Shown: piece after piece, positions 57,576 to 64,000 of the stretch
Position numbering within the stretch: the first letter of the stretch is position 1
Layout of the letters: each line of letters starts with the position of its first letter
From: Elusimicrobiota bacterium
GTDB lineage: Bacteria; Elusimicrobiota; Elusimicrobia; UBA1565; UBA9628
Assembly (NCBI GenBank): GCA_003151975.1
Contig: PLZD01000058.1
Span: 82,236-146,235, forward strand
Direction of reading: 5' to 3'
DNA: 64,000 nucleotides
The notes under the pieces: model-generated
Databases searched by the model: none
Told to the model about the DNA's origin: nothing
The model's input: the letters and a program-made list of their open reading frames with translations, nothing else
Position numbers and translations under genes: made by a program

Positions 57576-59718
57576 GTTTGCCATCCTTGATGGTCAAGGA
57601 CGGCAAGTCGATGTCAAACGGCGTTTCGGGGCTGGGCGTCAACGGGTAAGTGAACTCCCGGTAGGCGCCGAGCAGTCCCGAGGGAACGGCGCTGGCGCCG
57701 AAGCGCGCCTGCAGCACGGTGACCTTGAGCCGGCGCGGCGAATCGAGAAGGTCGACCGAAAACTCCGCGGCAAACGAAAGATGCGAGATCTGGCCCGACA
57801 CGCTGACCGTCTTGTCTAGCTTGAGCGTGTCGAGGTGCAGGCCTTTCACGCGCTCCTCCAAGTAGGCCTTCAAGTCCGCGCCGTCGAGTTCCGCGGAGAG
57901 CAGCCTCAGCCGGGAAATTTTAAGGAAGCGCACGTCGTCCCACTCGGGCGCCTTCTTGTCCTCGGCGGCGGGCATGATCACGGCGTTCTCTAGCTCGAGA
58001 GCGGGGTGCGCGACCTTGACGCCGCGCAGTTCGATCGAGGAAGCGCCGACCTTGATCAGCGGGTAGTCGGCGGCGGTCTTATCCCATGGCGCCAGCTCGA
58101 TCTTCAAGTCGTCGGCTGTGAGAGGACCCGACGTGTAGTAGGTGAACTGCGTTCCCTTCCCCGCGATCGGCGGCCCGGACAGCTGGCGCTGCTTGTAGAG
58201 GATGGCGTTGCTGCCGTCGGGCAGCGGCCACAGCCCGGCTTTCTCATACCCTCTTGAGAACCAGCCGTTGGGCGCGTTGATGATCCGCGCGGCCTCGGGC
58301 AAGCCCTCGATGACGCCCGCGGGTCCCAGCTTGTCGTCCTTGAGCACGACGAACTGCGAGAATTCGCAAATCCTCTTATTGACGCCGCGCACGTGCACGG
58401 TCGGCAGCTTGAGCACGCGCGCGAGCCAGCCGAACGAGGTCGCGTTGAAGTAAGGCGCGTTGGCGACCACGGTCAGGTTGGCGACCGGCTTGGCGGGATC
58501 GCTCAGCCCTTGGGCGGCGCGCAGGACATCCTCGATGTGCCAGTCCTCGGCGGCAGGCGCGTTGCTCGGCAGCAGAGTGATGTCGTGCAGGGGCAGGGGG
58601 ATCTGGATGCCCGCGATCCAACCGTTGGAATAATTGACCGCGCCGAAGAGTTGAAAGCCCGCCAAGGCCCAAATCAGGCCCGTGGGCCAAGAGCCGCACA
58701 TGCCGACGGCCAGAGCCGAGAAGCCCGGCAAGAGGAAGCGCATCTGGCGGTTGGGGACAATGGCCCAGAAGATGTAGGAGGTCAGTACCCACGCCCAAAC
58801 GATCCAGCTTTTCTCGGAGCGCTCCCTATAGCTGGGAATCCCCAGGCCGACCCAGCCCAGCGCCCAAAACAGCGGCCCGAGGCTGTCGGCCGACACCAGG
58901 AAGTAGAGGAGGAAAGCCCAGCCCTGCGTGACCGGGACGGCGAAATCGGAGCTGGCCTGGAAGAGCCTCGGCACGAGCATGGCGATGTGCCGGTAATACC
59001 AGGGCGCGCAGATCGCGGCGGCAATCAGCGTGCAGGCGAGGACCTTCGTGCGGCTTTTGTTATTCGACAGCGCGTACATGCCCGACAGATACGCCGGGAT
59101 CAGGTAGCTAAAGAAGGTCCACTTGTGCAGCATGCCGATCCCGAAGATGGCGCCGAGCAGCAAGGATGGGACCCACGACTTAAAATCGTCGCTGTACAGA
59201 AACGCCAAATAGGCGGCCGCGACCAACGCGACCACCGGCAGATCGATGAGCTGGGTAAACAGGAGCTCCTGGATGCCCGGGCTCGCCGCGAAGGCGATGA
59301 CCGCCCCCAAGGCCGCCCAATCGGGCCGGAACGCGAAGCAAATGAAGAACAGCGAGAAGCACAGCAGCGCCAGATAGCACCAGTTGACCCACAGCGCCGC
59401 CGCCGCGGGATCGGACGAGCCGTAGGTGTGCATCAGAGCCAGGTGATAAAGCGGCGGGAAGGGCGGCATCCCGGGCTTGGGTGCCAAGTCCATGATGCTC
59501 GACCAGCGCCCGGCCTTGTAGGCCTCCTGGTAGTCGAGCGCGATTTCCATGTGGATGGCCTGGTCCCAAGAGGGCGGCCGCTTCTGTAGGCTGCCGTAGG
59601 AGCGCACCATCAGCGCCTGCGCCGCGAGGAACGCGCTGAGCCCGATCAGGCTCAGCGCCGCAACGCGCTTGCGCCTGCGTTCATCGACCGGCTCGTTGGC
59701 GGAGCGAAAGACTGCCAT
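57562..59718 (-). CDS. PMT-like glycosyltransferase fused to a DUF2993-like domain
   Basis: 718 residues from ATG 59718. The first 450 residues are a PMT/GT39-type enzyme: SWDQAIHMEIALDYQEAYKA in the first loop and about eleven transmembrane helices. A soluble periplasmic part follows, and the last 180 residues (VGASSIELRGVKVAHPALEL, VSVSGQISHLSFAAEFSVDL, ending DLPSLTIKDGKLTIP) look like a DUF2993/LmeA-type lipid-binding beta domain. The fusion is unusual. The ATG is set by the -10 at 9 nt. Confidence 0.8.
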   Translation of the reverse strand: MAVFRSANEPVDERRRKRVAALSLIGLSAFLAAQALMVRSYGSLQKRPPSWDQAIHMEIALDYQEAYKAGRWSSIMDLAPKPGMPPFPPLYHLALMHTYGSSDPAAAALWVNWCYLALLCFSLFFICFAFRPDWAALGAVIAFAASPGIQELLFTQLIDLPVVALVAAAYLAFLYSDDFKSWVPSLLLGAIFGIGMLHKWTFFSYLIPAYLSGMYALSNNKSRTKVLACTLIAAAICAPWYYRHIAMLVPRLFQASSDFAVPVTQGWAFLLYFLVSADSLGPLFWALGWVGLGIPSYRERSEKSWIVWAWVLTSYIFWAIVPNRQMRFLLPGFSALAVGMCGSWPTGLIWALAGFQLFGAVNYSNGWIAGIQIPLPLHDITLLPSNAPAAEDWHIEDVLRAAQGLSDPAKPVANLTVVANAPYFNATSFGWLARVLKLPTVHVRGVNKRICEFSQFVVLKDDKLGPAGVIEGLPEAARIINAPNGWFSRGYEKAGLWPLPDGSNAILYKQRQLSGPPIAGKGTQFTYYTSGPLTADDLKIELAPWDKTAADYPLIKVGASSIELRGVKVAHPALELENAVIMPAAEDKKAPEWDDVRFLKISRLRLLSAELDGADLKAYLEERVKGLHLDTLKLDKTVSVSGQISHLSFAAEFSVDLLDSPRRLKVTVLQARFGASAVPSGLLGAYREFTYPLTPSPETPFDIDLPSLTIKDGKLTIP

Positions 59719-59727
59719 AAGGCCGCT

Positions 59728-59733
59728 AGTATA
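59728..59733 (-). promoter_or_regulatory. -10 element of the fused glycosyltransferase
   Basis: TATACT on the minus strand, 9 nt before the ATG at 59718. Confidence 0.48.
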
Positions 59734-59764
59734 CAAAAAAGGTTTTGGCCACTTCGCAATTTTG

Positions 59765-59770
59765 TACAAT
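59765..59770 (+). promoter_or_regulatory. -10 element of the sugar nucleotidyltransferase gene
   Basis: TACAAT in TTGTACAATCCCGCCGATG, 7 nt before the ATG at 59778. Nearly identical to the element at 63905. Confidence 0.52.
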
Positions 59771-59777
59771 CCCGCCG

Positions 59778-60851
59778 ATGAGCATGAAGGCGGTCATCCT
59801 GATCGGCGGCAAGGGCACGCGCCTGCGGCCCTTCACCATCGACACGCCCAAGCCCCTCTTGCCAGTGCTTAACCGGCCCTTCCTTCATTACCAGTTCGAG
59901 ATTCTGAAGGCGCACGGCATCAAAGATGTCGTTCTTTGCACGTCTTATCAAAGCGAGGCCTTCCGACGGAGCCTCGGCACGGGCGCGGCGCAAGGCCTGC
60001 GTCTCAAGTATGTGGTCGAACGCGATCCCCTGGGCACGGGCGGCGCGCTCAAAAACGCGCAAGCCCTGCTCGCGCCGGGCGAGCCCTTCTTGGTGCTCAA
60101 CGGCGACGTGCTCAACACGCTCGACATCACCGCGTTTTTGAAACAGCATCGGAAGCTCCGAGCAGCCGTCACGATCGCGCTGACCCGCGTCAAGGACCCG
60201 ACGCTCTACGGCCTCGTCAAGACCGACGACGGCGGACGCATCAAGGAATTCATCGAGAAGCCCTCTTGGGACGAGATCGAATCCAACACGATCAACGCGG
60301 GGGCCTACATCTTCGACCCCGAGACTCTCGCTCACATTCCGCGCGGCGTGCCCTTCTCGCTCGAGCGCCAGCTTTTCCCGCATCTGCTCTCCCACGAGGG
60401 CCGCGTGTTCTCGTTCGTGAGCACCGGCTACTGGATCGACATCGGCACCATCGAGCGCTACCGCCAAGTCCACATGGACATACTCGCGGGGCAAACCCCT
60501 TTCTCGGCCGCGGGGCGCAAGACGGGACGCCTGCTGCTCGGCCCCGGCGTCAAGCTCGGAAAAGACTTAAGCTTCGGCGGCGGCGCCGGCCAGGTCGTGC
60601 TGGGCTCCGGCGTCTCGGTCGGAGACTTCGCGCGATTTTCGGGCTCGGTGTGCGTCGGCCCGCGCTGCTCGGTCGGCAAGGGCGCGTGGCTCTCCGACTG
60701 CGTGGTGCTCGAGGGCACCAAGATCGGCGACGGCGCGCGGCTCGAGCGCTGCGTAATCGGCGCCGGCTGCCGCATCGGCGCGCAAGCGGCGTTGACCGAG
60801 AACACGGCTTTGGCCGGAGGCTCCGAAGTGAGGTCGTTCAGCGTTTTGTGA
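59778..60851 (+). CDS. Sugar-phosphate nucleotidyltransferase, mannose-1-P guanylyltransferase-like
   Basis: 357 residues. N-terminal Rossmann-like domain with GGKGTRLRP (10-18), TPKPLLPVLNRP, and FLVLNGDVL; INAGAYIFDP and GYWIDIGTIERY mark the sugar-binding part. C-terminal left-handed beta-helix of hexapeptide repeats (VGDFARFSGSVCVGPRCSVG). Resembles GMPPB/ManC type I; glucose- or heptose-1-P specificity cannot be excluded. GTGA overlap with the cupin gene and nearby phosphomannomutase argue for GDP-mannose. Confidence 0.87.
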   Translation: MSMKAVILIGGKGTRLRPFTIDTPKPLLPVLNRPFLHYQFEILKAHGIKDVVLCTSYQSEAFRRSLGTGAAQGLRLKYVVERDPLGTGGALKNAQALLAPGEPFLVLNGDVLNTLDITAFLKQHRKLRAAVTIALTRVKDPTLYGLVKTDDGGRIKEFIEKPSWDEIESNTINAGAYIFDPETLAHIPRGVPFSLERQLFPHLLSHEGRVFSFVSTGYWIDIGTIERYRQVHMDILAGQTPFSAAGRKTGRLLLGPGVKLGKDLSFGGGAGQVVLGSGVSVGDFARFSGSVCVGPRCSVGKGAWLSDCVVLEGTKIGDGARLERCVIGAGCRIGAQAALTENTALAGGSEVRSFSVL

Positions 60852-61189
60852 AAAACGGAACGACGATAGTCAAGAAGCCCTGGGGCCACGAGCTGATCTA
60901 CGCGCAGGCCCCCAAGTACGTCGGCAAGATTTTGGTCATCAACAAGGGGCGGCGCTTGAGCCGGCAGTACCACAAGGTCAAGCACGAGACGATTTACATC
61001 CTCAAAGGAAAACTGTCGTTGGAGCTCAAGGGCCGCATGATCACGGCAGGGCCGGGCAAGTCGTTTTCGATACCGCCCAAGGCGGTGCATCGCTTCGCCG
61101 CTCCGAAGGGCCGCGTGACCTTGCTCGAGGTCAGCACGCCGGAGCTTTGGGACGTGGTGCGGCTTTCGGACGATTACGGGAGAAAATAA
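60848..61189 (+). CDS. Cupin, type II mannose-6-phosphate isomerase-like
   Basis: 113 residues from GTG 60848, overlapping the nucleotidyltransferase TGA. It matches the C-terminal cupin of bifunctional ManC/AlgA: KPWGHELIY start, RLSRQYHKVKHETIYILKG with metal-binding His residues, IPPKAVHRF, and the DDYGRK end (DxYGR in ManC). Probably the isomerase that feeds mannose-6-P to the next gene. Here it is a separate polypeptide. Confidence 0.85.
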   Translation: MKNGTTIVKKPWGHELIYAQAPKYVGKILVINKGRRLSRQYHKVKHETIYILKGKLSLELKGRMITAGPGKSFSIPPKAVHRFAAPKGRVTLLEVSTPELWDVVRLSDDYGRK

Positions 61190-61192
61190 ATC

Positions 61193-62613
<1,421 letters not shown>

Positions 62614-62617
<4 letters not shown>

Positions 62618-63849
62618 CGGCTTGACTTGACGCCGCGGTAGCGGCCCATGATCGTCACGACCTGGGCGAGTTCCCGTGCGTTGAGTTGTCCGCGCAGATC
62701 GTCGAAGGCCTGCTTGGCCGGGGCGTCGCCGCCTTCCGTCGCAAGCCCCAGCCACGCGCACGCCTGAACGCGGTCGACGGAAAATCCTCCCTTGCCCTCG
62801 GCGTACATGAGGCCGAGAACTCGCCGGGCCTCGGGGAAACCTTGGACGGCGGCCTTGCGGATCCAGCGCTCGCCCTCCTCGTCGCTTTTTTCGGTGCCTT
62901 CGCCGAGCTGATACATGAGACCCAGCTCAAGTTCCGCCCTTCGCTCATCGGACGCGGCGGCCTTCTTGAGCCAGGCAACGGCTTCCGTGGGATTTTTCGC
63001 CTGACCCAGCGCGCCGCGGCGATAGGCGTAGCCCACGCGGTATTGCGCCTCCGCGTCGTTGGCTTCGGCCGCCTTGAGCCACCACTTCCACGCTTCGCCG
63101 TCGTCCTTGGAAGCACCCCGGCCTTCCTCGCGCATGAGCGCCACACGCGGCAGCGCCGGCACCCAGCCTTGCTCCGCGGCTTTCTCGAACCATTTGTAGG
63201 CGGCGCCCACGGCGTTGTCCTCGAAAAGCAATTGGGCCAGGGCGTACTGCGCCGGCGCGTAGCCGTCCTTGGCCGCCAAAGTGTACCACGACCGCGCGCG
63301 CTCGCGGTCGGGCTTGCCGTCCCAGCCGGCCCAGGCCAGATCGCCGAGGTGGTACTCCGACTCGATGTCGCCTTGGTCGGCGGCTTTCTCGAACCACTCG
63401 TGCGACTTGGCTAGGCCCGCGGGCGCGCCCTTCTTCGAGGAGCCCGGGCCGGCGGCTTCTCCGTAAAGATTGCCGAGGCTGCGCTCCGCGTCGACGTTGC
63501 CCTTCTTCGCCGCTTCCAAGAACCACTTCTCGGCCTTGGTCCGGTCGGGAGAGACGCTGTAGCCTCCCATGTAGATCGTGCCCAGGCGCACCTGCGCGGG
63601 CGCGTAGCCTTGTTCGGCCGCCTTGGTCAGCCAATTAATCGCCTTCTTGTCGTTCTGCTCGACGGCTTTGCCCCGCAGGTAGAGCACGCCGATGTGGTAC
63701 TGCTCCTGCGCGTCGCCGTCGGCGGCGTCCTTCTCGATGTGCGCGATCGTGTCGGCCTGAAACGATTCCGCGGTGTAGTCGTCGTCGCCCGCGCACAATG
63801 AAACGCGAGGGAGCAGCAGCACGGCGCAGAGTGCGGAGAGGCGGAGCAC
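62614..63849 (-). CDS. Secreted Sel1-repeat protein
   Basis: 411 residues from GTG 63849, chosen because a near-consensus promoter ends 6 nt before it. An upstream in-frame start at 63897 would precede that promoter's -35. Signal peptide (about 1-20, VLRLSALCAVLLLPRVSLCA). About ten Sel1 units (e.g. AINWLTKAAEQGYAPAQVRL, KWFLEAAKKGNVDAERSLG, AWKWWLKAAEANDAEAQYRV). Periplasmic scaffold or regulator. Convergent with the mutase, overlapping it by 4 bp. Confidence 0.88.
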
Positions 63850-63855
63850 GGAGCT

Positions 63856-63884
63856 AGGATACCTTCGTGCGCCGGGCGCGTCAA
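63856..63884 (-). promoter_or_regulatory. Leaderless promoter of the Sel1 gene
   Basis: On the minus strand TTGACG, 17-bp spacer, TATCCT, then 6 nt to the GTG at 63849. Confidence 0.68.
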
Positions 63885-63904
63885 GGCGCCGCGGCAAGAA
63901 ATTG

Positions 63905-63910
63905 TATAAT
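63905..63910 (+). promoter_or_regulatory. -10 element of the second nucleotidyltransferase gene
   Basis: TATAAT in TTGTATAATGCCCGCCATG, 7 nt before the ATG at 63918. Confidence 0.58.
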
Positions 63911-63917
63911 GCCCGCC

Positions 63918-64000
63918 ATGCTCAGAGCGATGGTCTTAGCCGCGGGAGCCGGCACGCGCCTGCGCCCCCTGACCCACGAGACGCCCAAGCCGATGGTGCC
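63918..64000 (+). CDS. Sugar nucleotidyltransferase, N-terminal fragment (runs off the window)
   Basis: 27 complete codons: AMVLAAGAGTRLRPLTHETP then KPMV. This is the nucleotide-binding signature (GxGTRLxPxT...KPM) of glucose/mannose-1-phosphate nucleotidyltransferases. A paralogue of the gene at 59778 with a very similar promoter. Specificity cannot be judged from this fragment. Confidence 0.9.
   Translation, partial: MLRAMVLAAGAGTRLRPLTHETPKPMV

Noticed and set aside
57561..57576. CTCACG-GGAT-CGTGAG hairpin over the convergent stops as a bidirectional terminator
   Set aside because: Short stem, only three Ts on one side and none on the other; could be coincidental.

Overview
The window is a GC-rich bacterial chromosome segment that is almost entirely coding. 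It carries about 60 protein genes, one tRNA, two toxin-antitoxin modules, and no rRNA, insertion sequence, prophage or CRISPR array. The cell is a diderm: LptF/LptG permeases, a TraF-like outer-membrane protein, heptose enzymes (GmhA, RfaE2) and an OmpA-like secreted protein are present. GatCAB points to indirect charging of Gln and/or Asn tRNA. The class III prepilin signal, the large M4/FTP-type protease, the PMT-family glycosyltransferases and the tight 4-bp start/stop overlaps (ATGA, GTGA, TTGA) suggest a lineage such as Elusimicrobiota. That placement is an inference from gene style, not from a marker tree.

Layout. 1-7.1 kb (minus): doxX-dnaX-recR-cbs-TPR-M20-S9 peptidase string. 7.2-13.8 kb: secreted and membrane proteins of unknown role, an alpha/beta hydrolase, a cyclic-nucleotide-binding-fold protein, a fatty-acid-hydroxylase-like membrane protein, NagZ and a HEAT-like protein. 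13.9-24.0 kb (plus): one long string with GAF/HD-GYP, rsmI, tsaC, glyA, a receiver protein, mtnP, add, cdd, accB-like, a zinc-ribbon membrane protein, accC and gmhA. 24.0-25.3 kb: an AT-richer islet with an orphan membrane protein and a HigBA-like pair. 25.3-30.5 kb: HAD phosphatase, membrane protein, a prepilin fused to a polytopic membrane domain, psd, a secreted Vps62-like protein and rfaE2. 30.5-37.4 kb (minus): pcrA-gatC-TPR-gatA-nudix-gatB. 37.5-41.5 kb: AsmA-like protein, small membrane protein, receiver, tRNA-Arg, rlmD-like, ychF. 41.6-50.7 kb: M4 protease, TraF-like protein, lptF-lptG, receiver, M20 dipeptidase, OmpA-like protein. 50.7-53.7 kb: HtrA, a frameshifted ankyrin gene and a second HigBA pair. 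53.7-64 kb: a cysteine-containing secreted protein, then a glycan region (methyltransferase, two PMT-type glycosyltransferases, GDP-mannose-type nucleotidyltransferase, cupin, phosphomannomutase, Sel1 protein and the start of a second nucleotidyltransferase).

Most striking signals: (1) many non-operonic genes have a sigma70-type -10 box only 6-10 nt before the start codon, which predicts widespread leaderless or near-leaderless mRNAs; (2) both toxin-antitoxin promoters carry an inverted repeat between -35 and -10; (3) a prepilin leader is fused to a multi-pass membrane domain; (4) a BCCP-like protein lacks the Met-Lys-Met biotinylation motif; (5) an ankyrin gene is broken at a six-A run; (6) the tRNA-Arg has anticodon GCG, where bacteria usually encode ACG.
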